64,000 bases of DNA from Aureispira anguillae (lineage in GTDB: Bacteria > Bacteroidota > Bacteroidia > Chitinophagales > Saprospiraceae), in the NCBI RefSeq assembly GCF_026000115.1, contig NZ_AP026867.1, positions 4,886,001 to 4,950,000 on the forward strand, read 5' to 3'. Both the position numbers and the translations under genes were made by a program. The notes below the pieces were generated by a model, which saw nothing but the letters and a program-made list of their open reading frames with translations, made no database searches and was not told the origin of the DNA. Shown piece by piece: positions 1 through 9,014 of this stretch (position 1 is the first letter of the stretch; the number at the start of each line of letters is the position of its first letter).

Positions 1-1
1 G

Positions 2-424
2 ACTCCATTATCTCCTATTTCTACCTTCCAAACCGCTAAAGGAAGGCTAACAAGAGCAGCACTAAACCTCCAATGGGAGATTTTACCGCAACAAGAAGTC
101 TTAAAAACAGATTCTCAAACCCTCTTTCTAGATTTTGATTCTTTAGCTTTTCCACTACAGTTACGACACTGGAAAGATGGCGATGTATTTTATCCTTTGG
201 GAATGAAAGGCAAGAAAAAAAAGCTCAGCAAGTTTTTTAAAGACATCAAAATGAATCGTTTTGAAAAAGATGCGACTTGGTTATTATGTGATAATAATCA
301 GCAAATCATCTGGATTATAGGGCAACGTGCCGATGAGCGCTTCAAAGTATTGCCTTCTACTCAACGCATCTTAAAACTGAAGATCAGTACAGTTACTTCC
401 TTTTCTAATTTAGACAAAAAATAA
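2..424 (+). CDS. tilS: tRNA(Ile)-lysidine synthase, C-terminal part (partial)
   Basis: The reading frame is open from the left edge (frame starting at base 2), so only the last ~140 residues are in the window. TilS attaches lysidine to C34 of tRNA-Ile(CAU) so that it reads AUA. The visible part is the TilS C-terminal domain, recognised from LRHWKDGDVFYPLGM, KKKLSKFFKD and WIIGQRADERFKV. The catalytic PP-loop domain lies outside the window, so activity cannot be judged. The stop is followed after 4 nt by the hldD start, so the two genes are very probably co-transcribed with folC. Confidence 0.9.
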   Translation, partial: TPLSPISTFQTAKGRLTRAALNLQWEILPQQEVLKTDSQTLFLDFDSLAFPLQLRHWKDGDVFYPLGMKGKKKKLSKFFKDIKMNRFEKDATWLLCDNNQQIIWIIGQRADERFKVLPSTQRILKLKISTVTSFSNLDKK

Positions 425-428
425 TCGC

Positions 429-1391
429 ATGATAGTTATAACAGGAGCTGCGGGTTTTATAGGCAGTTGCTCCGTCAGTCATTTTAATCAACAAGGCATT
501 GAAGAGTTAATCGTAGTGGATCAATTTGATCGAGCAGACAAACAAAAAAATCTAGCGCATTGTCGTTATTTCCAAGCCATTGATCGAGCAAATTTTATCC
601 CTTGGTTGGAACAAAATGCCGCTACAGTAAGTTTGATATTGCACCTTGGCGCTCGTACCGATACGACAGAAAAAGAAGTGGCTATATTTGATGAATTAAA
701 CCTAAATTATACCAAAGCTATCTGCAAAATTTGCACCACGCATCAAATTCCATTGATTTATGCATCAAGTGGGGCGACGTATGGGCTTGGCGAACAAGGT
801 TATGACGATGCAACGCATCCTTCCTTGTTGAAGCCCCTCAACCCTTATGGCAATTCCAAAAATGATTTTGACCAATGGCTTCTAGCGCAAGACAAACAGC
901 CGCCCTTCTGGGCAGGATTAAAGTTTTTTAATGTTTATGGACCAAATGAATACCACAAAGGGCGCATGGCTTCTGTGATTTTTCACACCTTCCATCAAAT
1001 CAACAAAACCAATGGCATGAAACTCTTTCGTTCGCATCGCCCAGGCATCAAAGATGGCGAACAAAGTCGAGATTTTGTTTACGTCAAAGATTTGTTGTCC
1101 ATCATTGATTTTTTAATCGAAAAACGCCCTGCTTCAGGTTTGTACAATGTAGGCACAGGAACCGCACGTACCTTCTATGATTTAGCAAAATATACCTTTG
1201 AAGCCATGAACAAAGTACCCCATATTGGTTTTATTGATACCCCTGAGGACATCCGAGATACCTATCAATATTTTACGGAAGCAAAGATGGCAAAACTGCG
1301 TGCAGCAGGCTATCAAAAGGACTTCTACTCTCTAGAAGAAGGGGTCAAAGATTATGTTCAAAATTATTTAATGACAGCAAACCATTACTAG
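429..1391 (+). CDS. hldD: ADP-L-glycero-D-manno-heptose-6-epimerase
   Basis: A 320-residue short-chain dehydrogenase/epimerase of the length usual for HldD/RfaD, which epimerises ADP-D-glycero- to ADP-L-glycero-manno-heptose for the lipopolysaccharide inner core. The N-terminus carries the NAD(P)-binding motif GAAGFIG (residues 6-12). The catalytic YxxxK is at Tyr140/Lys144 in NPYGNSK, and KFFNVYGPNEYHKGRMAS is typical of the family. It starts 4 nt after tilS and ends 7 nt before folC, so it is the middle gene of a compact operon. The functional link between the three genes is housekeeping rather than a pathway. Confidence 0.92.
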   Translation: MIVITGAAGFIGSCSVSHFNQQGIEELIVVDQFDRADKQKNLAHCRYFQAIDRANFIPWLEQNAATVSLILHLGARTDTTEKEVAIFDELNLNYTKAICKICTTHQIPLIYASSGATYGLGEQGYDDATHPSLLKPLNPYGNSKNDFDQWLLAQDKQPPFWAGLKFFNVYGPNEYHKGRMASVIFHTFHQINKTNGMKLFRSHRPGIKDGEQSRDFVYVKDLLSIIDFLIEKRPASGLYNVGTGTARTFYDLAKYTFEAMNKVPHIGFIDTPEDIRDTYQYFTEAKMAKLRAAGYQKDFYSLEEGVKDYVQNYLMTANHY

Positions 1392-1398
1392 AAATACG

Positions 1399-2688
1399 AT
1401 GAACTATCAAGCCACCATTCAATATTTATTTCGTCAGCTTCCTATGTTCCAGCGCGTTGGAAAACAAGCGTTCAAAAAAGATTTGGGCAACATTATTGCC
1501 TTATGCGATCATTTAGGACAACCGCAACAAAATTTCAAAAGTGTTCATATTGCAGGAACCAACGGAAAAGGCTCTACGGCTCATATTTTAGCAGCCATTT
1601 TGCAAACCGCAGGTTACAAAGTGGGTTTGTATACATCGCCTCATTATAGAGATTTTAGAGAGCGTATCAAAATCAATGGAACCTATATTACGGAACAGGC
1701 TGTTGTTGACTTTGTTGCCGATAACAAAAGCTATTTTGAAGCACTTAAACCTTCTTTTTTTGAAATGACGGTAGCCATGGCTTTTAACTACTTTAGTCAA
1801 GAAAAAGTAGATATTGCCATTATAGAAACAGGTTTAGGGGGGCGTTTGGATTCTACCAATATTATTCAGCCTTTATTGTCTATTATTACCAATATAGGAA
1901 TGGATCATGAAGCCATGTTGGGCAATACATTGCCTTTGATTGCTACCGAAAAGGCAGGAATTATCAAACCCAATACCCCTGTCTTAATTGGGGAAACAAA
2001 TTCTGAAACAGCCCCTGTTTTCTTACAAAAAGCAAAGCAAGAAAATTCGCCCATTACTTTTGTGGATCAAGTTATCAAAGCCGAACTAGTAGCACTCAAT
2101 CAGCAAAAAGCCACTTATGCTATTTCTAGTGCTTCTTACAAACTCAATATAGAACAACTCCACCTAGATTTGACAGGAAATTATCAGCAGCACAATTTAA
2201 AAAACGCCCTGCTTGCTTCTCAGTTTTTAGCCAATCATCAATTTAACATTAGTCCTGAACATATTCAAAAAGCTTGTGCTAATGTTCAGGGAATTAGTAA
2301 AATTTTAGGTCGTTGGCAAGTCCTTTCTCAAGCCCCTTTAACCATTTGCGATTCGGGACACAATGAACATGGGCTAAAATATATTGCCCAAGCCTTAAAC
2401 GATCTAAAGAAACAGCAAATTCACTTTGTTTTTGGAACCGTTAATGACAAAGACTTGGAAAAGGTATTTCCCTTACTTCCTCAACAAGCGATCTATTATT
2501 TCTGCAAGGCCAATGTCCCAAGAGGATTGGATGCCCAAAAGCTGCAACAAAGCGCTAAAAAATATGGATTAGCAGGCGACCATTACCCTTCCGTTGCCGA
2601 GGCTTTTGCCCATGCTCAAAAGCAAGCCAAGGCAGAAGATTGTGTCTTTATAGGTGGAAGCATCTTTGTGGTAGCAGAAGTAGTTTAA
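1399..2688 (+). CDS. folC: bifunctional dihydrofolate/folylpolyglutamate synthase
   Basis: A 429-residue Mur-ligase-family protein that adds glutamate to dihydropteroate and to tetrahydrofolates using ATP. The P-loop GTNGKGST is at residues 53-60. The N-terminal YTSPHYRDFRERI and the central ETGLGGRLDSTN are hallmark FolC blocks, and the C-terminal Mur-ligase domain (from about residue 295) contains the family-typical CDSGHNEHG. It is the last gene of the tilS-hldD-folC run. No other folate gene lies nearby. Confidence 0.93.
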   Translation: MNYQATIQYLFRQLPMFQRVGKQAFKKDLGNIIALCDHLGQPQQNFKSVHIAGTNGKGSTAHILAAILQTAGYKVGLYTSPHYRDFRERIKINGTYITEQAVVDFVADNKSYFEALKPSFFEMTVAMAFNYFSQEKVDIAIIETGLGGRLDSTNIIQPLLSIITNIGMDHEAMLGNTLPLIATEKAGIIKPNTPVLIGETNSETAPVFLQKAKQENSPITFVDQVIKAELVALNQQKATYAISSASYKLNIEQLHLDLTGNYQQHNLKNALLASQFLANHQFNISPEHIQKACANVQGISKILGRWQVLSQAPLTICDSGHNEHGLKYIAQALNDLKKQQIHFVFGTVNDKDLEKVFPLLPQQAIYYFCKANVPRGLDAQKLQQSAKKYGLAGDHYPSVAEAFAHAQKQAKAEDCVFIGGSIFVVAEVV

Positions 2689-2825
2689 ATTGTGGTCGCT
2701 TTTAGAACCAAGAATTGTTAAAAAACCATGGTAAATAGCAACTTATTGTGTACAATTCTTATTTTTAGTATCCTTGGTGTTATCCTTTATCTATTATTCT
2801 CATTAATGTTCTATCTACGTTATAC

Positions 2826-5315
2826 ATGAAATACTTATGTTTATTCTTACTCTGTTTTTTTATTCAAACGAGTCTTTCTGCCGCTCATATTCGTGGAAAA
2901 CTAACTGATAACCAAGGCGAGGCGCTTTCTTTTGCTAGTATTTATGTTAGGGGTACCTCAACAGGAACAACAAGTAATATAGAAGGGTTTTATGATCTGG
3001 TTTTAGAAGCAGGTAACTATGAATTGGTTTTTCAATATGTAGGGTATGAATCAAAAACAGAAACGGTAACGATTGGTCAAAAAGATATTCAATTGGATAT
3101 TGTATTAAATCCCATTGCCAACAATATTCAAGAAGTGGTTGTGACCGCAGGAGAAGATCCCGCCTATCGCATTATCCGAAAAGCGATAAAAAAACGAAAA
3201 TTTTACCTCAATCAAGTCAAAAAATACAGTTGTGACAGTTATGTAAAAGGAACACAACACATCCGAAATTTGCCCAAAACATTTATGGGGCAATCCCTAG
3301 ATATGTTCCGCCAAGGCTTAGACTCCAATGGAACAGGAATTATCTACCTCTCTGAGTCGGTTTCTAGACTACATTACAAAGAAGGTACTTACAAAGAAAT
3401 TATGTCTTCTTCCAAGGTTAGTGGCGATGACAATGGATTTAGCTTCAATTCGGGTGCTGCTCTAGCCAGTCTATCTTTTTACGAAAACACCTTTGAATTG
3501 GGAGATACTAAAATACTATCTCCTATTGCCAGTGGAGCTTTAGCTGCTTACAAATACCGTTTAGAAACTTCCTTTTTTGATAATGAGGGGCATTTAGTGT
3601 ATAAAATTGAAGTGATTCCAAAAAACAAATTAGGGGCTGTTTTTGCTGGTTATATCTATATCGTAGATGAGGATTGGGCCATTCATAGCACAGATTTATT
3701 CACAACGGGCAAATCGGTTAATATTTCGGTCTTGGATACGGTGCATTTCAAACAAACCCACCTCAAATTAAACGACGGGATTTGGCGCATTTTTTCACAG
3801 GATATAGATTTTACACTAAAACTATTGGTTATCGGAACACAGGGAAATTTTATTGGTGTTTTTAGCAATTATGATTTAAACCCAACCTTTGATCCTAAAT
3901 TCTTTAATGCTGAAATTTTCAAAGTAGAAGACTTAGCCAATAAAAAGCTAAGTGCCTATTGGGATTCTATACGTCCAGTTCCGCTATCTCAACAAGAAAC
4001 CGTAGAATACCATACCAAGGATAGCTTACAGAAAGTTTGGGACTCCAAAGCCTACAAAGATTCGATGGATCGTGTTAGCAATCAACCCAAAATATTTGAT
4101 TTAATAACAGGCTATACCTTTAGAAATAGCCATCGCCAATATCGTTTTACGATTCTTTCGCCTATACACACCTTGCATTTTAATACCGTACAAGGGCAAA
4201 TCATTGGTTTAGGACTAGAATTCATCAAAGACATTAATGAAGAGAAGCAACGTTGGTTTAAGTTGCACGCCGAGGGAGAATATTCCTTTGACGACAGGCA
4301 ATTCAGAGGCTTTGGGTATTTTCAAATGCGATTTAATGCCCTTAACAATGCTTTTCTGCATATAGAAGGAGGACGCTACAAACGGCAATTTAACCCTAGT
4401 GACCCCGTCCCTTTATTGGTTAACACCTATTACAGTTTATTGGCTAAGTTGAATTATATGAAGCTCTATGATGAATATTATGGGCGAGTTTATTATTCCC
4501 AACAAATTGTTAATGGTCTACTCTTTAAAGGGTCTATTAAATATGCACATCGGGTAGCACTAACCAACAACGCAGAAGCTTCTTGGTTTCCCAAAAATCC
4601 CAATCGCCATTTTTCGAATCACCCCAAAGACTTGGGCTATCCGCACAGGATGAAAGATGCTCCAAGCTTTTTGGCACATCAACACTTAGAAATCGTACTA
4701 GCTTTGCGTCTTCGTTTTGGACAAAAATACATCACTTATCCCAATCGTCGATTTTATACTTCTTCTAAATTTCCAGACATTTGGATTCGTTACAAACGAG
4801 GAATTCCCTTGTTAGGAGCAAGCACCAATTACGACTATTTAGAGTTAAAAATTGAAAAAGATGAAATTCCAATTGGTACCGTAGGGCTGTTGAGTTTTAA
4901 AGCAACGGGAGGTTGGTTTCCATCCTCATCCAAAATGTATTTCATAGACTACCATCATTTTAATGGCAATCAAACTATTATAGCCAAAACGAGTGAATAC
5001 CTGAGTACTTTTCAGTTGCTTCCTTATTATGAGCGCAGCACCAACTCATTTTTTGGGATGTTGCACATACAGCACGATTTTAATGGTTTTATTTGGAATA
5101 AAATCCCTGGGCTAAAAACCCTAGGTTTTGAATTTGTTACAGGTTATCACCTCCTTTATACACCAGAACAAGGTGAATACATGGAGTTTAATATAGGATT
5201 AGATCGAATTGGTTGGAATTTATTCCGTTTCTTACGAGTAGATTTTGTTATGGGTTATCAAATTGGAGAACCACTGCGTTATGGAGGGGTAATCGGATTG
5301 ACGATTTCTTTGTAA
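2826..5315 (+). CDS. DUF5686 / carboxypeptidase-regulatory-like outer-membrane protein
   Basis: An 829-residue protein with a signal peptide (residues 1-19, cut after SLSA). A CarboxypepD_reg-like beta-sandwich follows at about residues 22-100 (IRGKLTDNQGEALSFASIYV, GFYDLVLEAGNYELVFQYVGYES). The long remainder begins with EVVVTAGEDPAYRIIRKAIKKR, which I recognise as the start of the DUF5686 family. Family knowledge places such proteins in the Bacteroidota outer membrane, and the C-terminal half is rich in alternating aromatic strands, consistent with a beta-barrel. Function is unknown. It stands alone, 137 nt after folC. Confidence 0.82.
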   Translation: MKYLCLFLLCFFIQTSLSAAHIRGKLTDNQGEALSFASIYVRGTSTGTTSNIEGFYDLVLEAGNYELVFQYVGYESKTETVTIGQKDIQLDIVLNPIANNIQEVVVTAGEDPAYRIIRKAIKKRKFYLNQVKKYSCDSYVKGTQHIRNLPKTFMGQSLDMFRQGLDSNGTGIIYLSESVSRLHYKEGTYKEIMSSSKVSGDDNGFSFNSGAALASLSFYENTFELGDTKILSPIASGALAAYKYRLETSFFDNEGHLVYKIEVIPKNKLGAVFAGYIYIVDEDWAIHSTDLFTTGKSVNISVLDTVHFKQTHLKLNDGIWRIFSQDIDFTLKLLVIGTQGNFIGVFSNYDLNPTFDPKFFNAEIFKVEDLANKKLSAYWDSIRPVPLSQQETVEYHTKDSLQKVWDSKAYKDSMDRVSNQPKIFDLITGYTFRNSHRQYRFTILSPIHTLHFNTVQGQIIGLGLEFIKDINEEKQRWFKLHAEGEYSFDDRQFRGFGYFQMRFNALNNAFLHIEGGRYKRQFNPSDPVPLLVNTYYSLLAKLNYMKLYDEYYGRVYYSQQIVNGLLFKGSIKYAHRVALTNNAEASWFPKNPNRHFSNHPKDLGYPHRMKDAPSFLAHQHLEIVLALRLRFGQKYITYPNRRFYTSSKFPDIWIRYKRGIPLLGASTNYDYLELKIEKDEIPIGTVGLLSFKATGGWFPSSSKMYFIDYHHFNGNQTIIAKTSEYLSTFQLLPYYERSTNSFFGMLHIQHDFNGFIWNKIPGLKTLGFEFVTGYHLLYTPEQGEYMEFNIGLDRIGWNLFRFLRVDFVMGYQIGEPLRYGGVIGLTISL

Positions 5316-5388
5316 CAACATCATCAACGTTAGATATTCTCACGCTACTCGCTAATTAACCACATTAAAAAACTTTAAGCATTAAGCA

Positions 5389-6930
5389 ATGAATCAGCCC
5401 CTTGAAGAAACAGACAACAAATCTAAATTTAGTTTTCCCTCGGCTCACACCGTTTTGCTTATCATTGCTGCATTCGTAGCATTGTTAACTTGGCTTGTTC
5501 CCGCTGGCAAATACGACCAATTGGAATACAAAGCAGCAACAGACAACCAGCCAGCTCTTTTTATTCATCACGCCCAAGATGGCGATAAAGAGTATCCTGG
5601 TACGCAGGCAACCCTAGATGACTTAGGGATGAAAATTGACATCAAAAAATTTGAAGATGGAGCAATCTGGAAAGCGGTTGGTATTCCAGGCACGTATCAT
5701 GTATTAAAAAGTAACCCACAAGGCATCGAAGAATTTATACAATCGCCACTCAAAGGAATCATGGAAGCGATAGATGTAATTCTATTTGTTTTAATCATTG
5801 GTGGTTTTATAGGAATCGTCAATCATACAGGAGCCTTTGACGCAGGCGTTGCCAGCCTAGCAAGACGTCTAAAAGGTCGAGAAACTTGGCTTATCATCAT
5901 TATCTCTTCCTTGATAGCCATTGGAGGAACGACCTTTGGTTTGGCAGAAGAAACCATTGCCTTCTACCCTATTTTAGTGCCTGTTTTTCTAGCTGCACGC
6001 TATGATGCTATGGTTGCATTAGCGACCATTTACATCGGCTCCTCCATGGGCACAATGGCTTCTACCGTCAATCCTTTTAGTGCTATTATTGCTTCTAACT
6101 CTGCGGGAATCAATTGGACCAGTGGTTTGTATGGTCGTTTGACAATGCTCGTTCTAGGAATGGGCATTTGCCTGTGGTATATTATTCGATATGCCGAGCG
6201 AGTACGCAAAGATCCTTCTAAATCTATTATTTATGAGCAAAAGGCAGCCATTGAAGCTCAATTTATGAATAAAAACCTCGAAAAAGACCAGGCGTTTACC
6301 TTATCCACCCAACTCGTCTTAGTCCTTTTTGTCCTTTCTTTTGTGGCTATGATTTTTGGCGTTTCTATTCGAGGATGGTGGTTTATGGAAATGACAACGG
6401 TATTTTTTGTAGGCGCTATCCTGATTGGATTGGTTGCCAAAATAAAAGAAAAAGTTTTTGTAGAACAATTTGTAAAAGGAGCCAATGACCTGCTCAATGT
6501 AGCCTTGATTATTGGTCTGGCAAGAGGCGTTACTGTTTTAATGGACGAGGGATTAATTAGTGATACCCTACTCTATTATGCATCTGGAACAGTAGAAGGC
6601 ATGCCCAAGGCTATTTTTGCCAATGTAATGATGTTTTTATATGCTGGTTTGTCGTTCTTTATTCCCTCTTCTTCTGGAATGGCCGTATTGTCCATGCCTA
6701 TTATGGCACCATTGGCAGATGTGGTGGCTGCTCCAAGAGAGATTGTTGTAGATGCTTATCAATATGGTATGGGATTAATGGCTTTTATTACCCCTACAGG
6801 CTTAATTTTAGCCTCTCTAACCATGGTCAATGTAACGTATGACAAATGGATAAAATTTGTTCTGCCTTTACTGATTATTTTAACTATTTTTTCCATGTTT
6901 TACCTTACCCTTTCTGTTTATCTTTTTTAG
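5389..6930 (+). CDS. YfcC/DcuC-type carboxylate or amino-acid carrier
   Basis: A 513-residue polytopic inner-membrane protein with about 12 hydrophobic segments. The opening FPSAHTVLLIIAAFVALLTW followed by VPAGKYDQLEY, and the central GGTTFGLAEETIAFYPILVP, are characteristic of the YfcC family (C4-dicarboxylate carrier superfamily, related to arginine/ornithine carriers). An extra hydrophilic loop between the first two membrane segments (about residues 45-120) is usual for the Bacteroidota branch. The substrate cannot be told from sequence. The gene ends in a strong hairpin and looks monocistronic. Confidence 0.85.
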   Translation: MNQPLEETDNKSKFSFPSAHTVLLIIAAFVALLTWLVPAGKYDQLEYKAATDNQPALFIHHAQDGDKEYPGTQATLDDLGMKIDIKKFEDGAIWKAVGIPGTYHVLKSNPQGIEEFIQSPLKGIMEAIDVILFVLIIGGFIGIVNHTGAFDAGVASLARRLKGRETWLIIIISSLIAIGGTTFGLAEETIAFYPILVPVFLAARYDAMVALATIYIGSSMGTMASTVNPFSAIIASNSAGINWTSGLYGRLTMLVLGMGICLWYIIRYAERVRKDPSKSIIYEQKAAIEAQFMNKNLEKDQAFTLSTQLVLVLFVLSFVAMIFGVSIRGWWFMEMTTVFFVGAILIGLVAKIKEKVFVEQFVKGANDLLNVALIIGLARGVTVLMDEGLISDTLLYYASGTVEGMPKAIFANVMMFLYAGLSFFIPSSSGMAVLSMPIMAPLADVVAAPREIVVDAYQYGMGLMAFITPTGLILASLTMVNVTYDKWIKFVLPLLIILTIFSMFYLTLSVYLF

Positions 6931-6937
6931 AAAAGTT

Positions 6938-6997
6938 ATAAGTAGAAAGTCGTATGTTTTTTATCATCAAAATAAAAACATACGACTTTCTACTTAT
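6938..6997 (+). terminator. 23-bp perfect inverted repeat after the YfcC-type carrier
   Basis: Bases 6938-6960 and 6975-6997 are exact reverse complements (23 bp), separated by a 14-nt loop, starting 7 nt after the stop codon. The position and stem length fit a transcription terminator or mRNA 3'-end stabiliser. The T-run after it is poor, so strict intrinsic termination is less certain. Confidence 0.65.
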
Positions 6998-7051
6998 GAT
7001 TTACATCCCATTCACTACTGCAAGTAATTTTTTTTATTAGCTTTTAGAATT

Positions 7052-7756
7052 ATGACCAAAACCAAATTAGCAATTTTTGACATTGACGGTACCCTTACCA
7101 AGACCAATGAAATTGACCACCTTTGTTATATTGATACCGTACAACGCTTTATCGACAAACGCTTTACCACCTTTGAAGCAGAATCTTTTACCCATTTTAC
7201 CGATAGCTGTATTTTGATAGAACTGTACAAACGTTTTTTGAATCGACCGCCCAGTGCGCTAGAAGAAGAAGCATTTAAAGCCTATTATTTTAATGCCCTT
7301 CAAGAAAGTCTAAACAATAGCCCCAATTACTTTCAGGCAATTGACGGCGCAGTTGAAATTATGCATGCCTTTTCGGATGAATGGGCAGTTGCTTTGGCTA
7401 CAGGCTGTTGGGTCGAATCTGCAAAGATCAAATTAGCAGGAGGAGGCGTTGATATTGGTCAACATCCATTGGCTACTGCCAGTGATGCAATTACTCGACA
7501 AGATATTATGCTAACAGCGGTAGAACGTTCTAAAGTACTGCATCAAACCAACCAATTTGAACATGTTGTTTATATTGGAGATGGTATGTGGGACAAGAGT
7601 AGCTGTGCTTCTTTAGCCATGCCTTTTGTTGGCATGGATGCTGATAATGATAACTATACCACTGGAAAGCTGGGCAATTTTCATCTTTTGGCAAATTATA
7701 CCAATCAAGAACGAGTATTCCAGTTGCTAGAAGAAGCCATCTGCCCTGTTATCTAG
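7052..7756 (+). CDS. HAD-superfamily phosphatase
   Basis: A 234-residue haloacid-dehalogenase-like hydrolase. Motif I is FDIDGTLT with the nucleophile Asp10 and the acid/base Asp12. Motif II is the Thr of ALATG (about residue 119), and motif IV is YIGDGMWD with acidic residues for Mg binding. A helical cap lies between motifs I and II (residues 20-100), as in subclass I phosphatases. The substrate is unknown. It lies on the same strand as its neighbours but is separated by the hairpin upstream and 44 nt downstream. Confidence 0.85.
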   Translation: MTKTKLAIFDIDGTLTKTNEIDHLCYIDTVQRFIDKRFTTFEAESFTHFTDSCILIELYKRFLNRPPSALEEEAFKAYYFNALQESLNNSPNYFQAIDGAVEIMHAFSDEWAVALATGCWVESAKIKLAGGGVDIGQHPLATASDAITRQDIMLTAVERSKVLHQTNQFEHVVYIGDGMWDKSSCASLAMPFVGMDADNDNYTTGKLGNFHLLANYTNQERVFQLLEEAICPVI

Positions 7757-7800
7757 CTTTTATTATTCCTTGCCTTACTCCATTAAAAAATTAGCCTTTT

Positions 7801-8331
7801 ATGAAAATATACTATTTACTATTGATGTTTGTTGCTAGCGTCAATACACTTTTTGCTCAGAAAATTCCCGACAACTTTAGGCTAGATAAAATCATTCAAG
7901 CCAATGATTTGCCCATAGGTAATCCCAATGCTGTTTTAATGACCAATGATTTGAAACATCTCATTATTAGTTATGAGCACAAGCCTACTTATTTGCGAGT
8001 TTATGAAACTCAAAATTGGGAACAAGTGAATCAAATAGAAGTGCCTGGGGTGCTTTATTTGGGGCAATCCTATATAGACTGTGACAATAATGAACTACTG
8101 TATGGAGATTATGGTGCTACTAAGCCTAAATTTTATCTTCTAAATATCTTATCTGACTATAGAGAAAAGGTAAAACCTAAAGATCTACCGCTACAAAACT
8201 GCGGCCACTCTTTTGTTGGAAAAACCAAGTTGCGAGAACAACAATTTAGAATAAAAGACCAATTTATCATCGTTCTCAATCACCCTAAACGCACCATAGA
8301 AATCTTTGTAAAAAAGGTAAAACGCACCTAA
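7801..8331 (+). CDS. exported protein of unknown function
   Basis: A 176-residue protein with a signal peptide (MKIYYLLLMFVASVNTLFAQ, cut after about residue 19). The mature part has beta-rich stretches reminiscent of a short propeller fragment (AVLMTNDLKHLIISYEHKPTY, LLYGDYGATKPKFYLLNILS). It may be a shortened relative of a longer WD40/propeller protein, but I do not recognise a family. It is 58 nt upstream of the PH-domain protein, possibly in one transcript. Confidence 0.6.
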   Translation: MKIYYLLLMFVASVNTLFAQKIPDNFRLDKIIQANDLPIGNPNAVLMTNDLKHLIISYEHKPTYLRVYETQNWEQVNQIEVPGVLYLGQSYIDCDNNELLYGDYGATKPKFYLLNILSDYREKVKPKDLPLQNCGHSFVGKTKLREQQFRIKDQFIIVLNHPKRTIEIFVKKVKRT

Positions 8332-8389
8332 CCAACTTGCTATCCCCTAAACATTGTCCATTTAAACGAACCAGCCATTATTTTTCTTC

Positions 8390-8968
8390 ATGCACCATAA
8401 TATATTAGATGATTTTTCGCCCTCAGAGAATATTGCACAACGAGAGGTTTACCGCCACCTTAATGAAAAAGAACAACTCATTTGGGCGGGGCGTCCCAAA
8501 CAAAAAATAATATTTGAAGCAGCAGATGGTTGTTTAATTCCTTTTAGTTTGATTTGGGGAGGATTTGCTATCTTTTGGGAAATTATGGCAATTACTACAA
8601 ATGCAGGAATCTTATTGATTCTTTTTGGAATTCCATTTGTACTCATTGGGCTTTATGGGATTTTTGGGCGATTCATTCATAAATCATGGGTTCGAAAAAG
8701 AACCTTTTATGGCGTAACAGAACAGCGTATTATTGTCGTTCGGAACAACCGTGTCTACTCCACTAATTTAAGTCAAATATCTGACATCCAAGTAAATGAA
8801 GACAAGGATGGTTCTGGCACCTTAATATTCGCTCTAAGAGCATTTAATAACAGCCCAACTATCCAAGATTTAAAAAAAATTCCAGCACTTATTATAGGGC
8901 GCAGTTTCCAAGCCATCCCCAATGTTCAATTTGTCTATCAACAAATCCAAAAATTACGAAAAAAATAA
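8390..8968 (+). CDS. bacterial PH-domain (DUF304-like) membrane protein
   Basis: A 192-residue protein with two close transmembrane segments at about residues 52-100 (IPFSLIWGGFAIFWEIMAI, ILLILFGIPFVLIGLYGIFG). A bPH-type domain follows: KRTFYGVTEQRIIVV, then YSTNLSQISDIQVNEDKDGSG. The preceding EKEQLIWAGRPKQ is typical of these proteins. The PH part should face the cytoplasm. Function is unknown. It ends 46 nt from the oppositely oriented 914-residue gene, with no convincing hairpin between them. Confidence 0.75.
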   Translation: MHHNILDDFSPSENIAQREVYRHLNEKEQLIWAGRPKQKIIFEAADGCLIPFSLIWGGFAIFWEIMAITTNAGILLILFGIPFVLIGLYGIFGRFIHKSWVRKRTFYGVTEQRIIVVRNNRVYSTNLSQISDIQVNEDKDGSGTLIFALRAFNNSPTIQDLKKIPALIIGRSFQAIPNVQFVYQQIQKLRKK

Positions 8969-9014
8969 TGGCAAGCAGCACAAATGATTTATCGGAAAAA
9001 ATAAATCTTCTTAC

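Noticed and set aside
2710-2760. Inverted repeat AAGAATTGT/ACAATTCTT after folC
   Set aside because: The 9-bp stem has a 33-nt loop and no tight T-run, so a terminator call is not justified.
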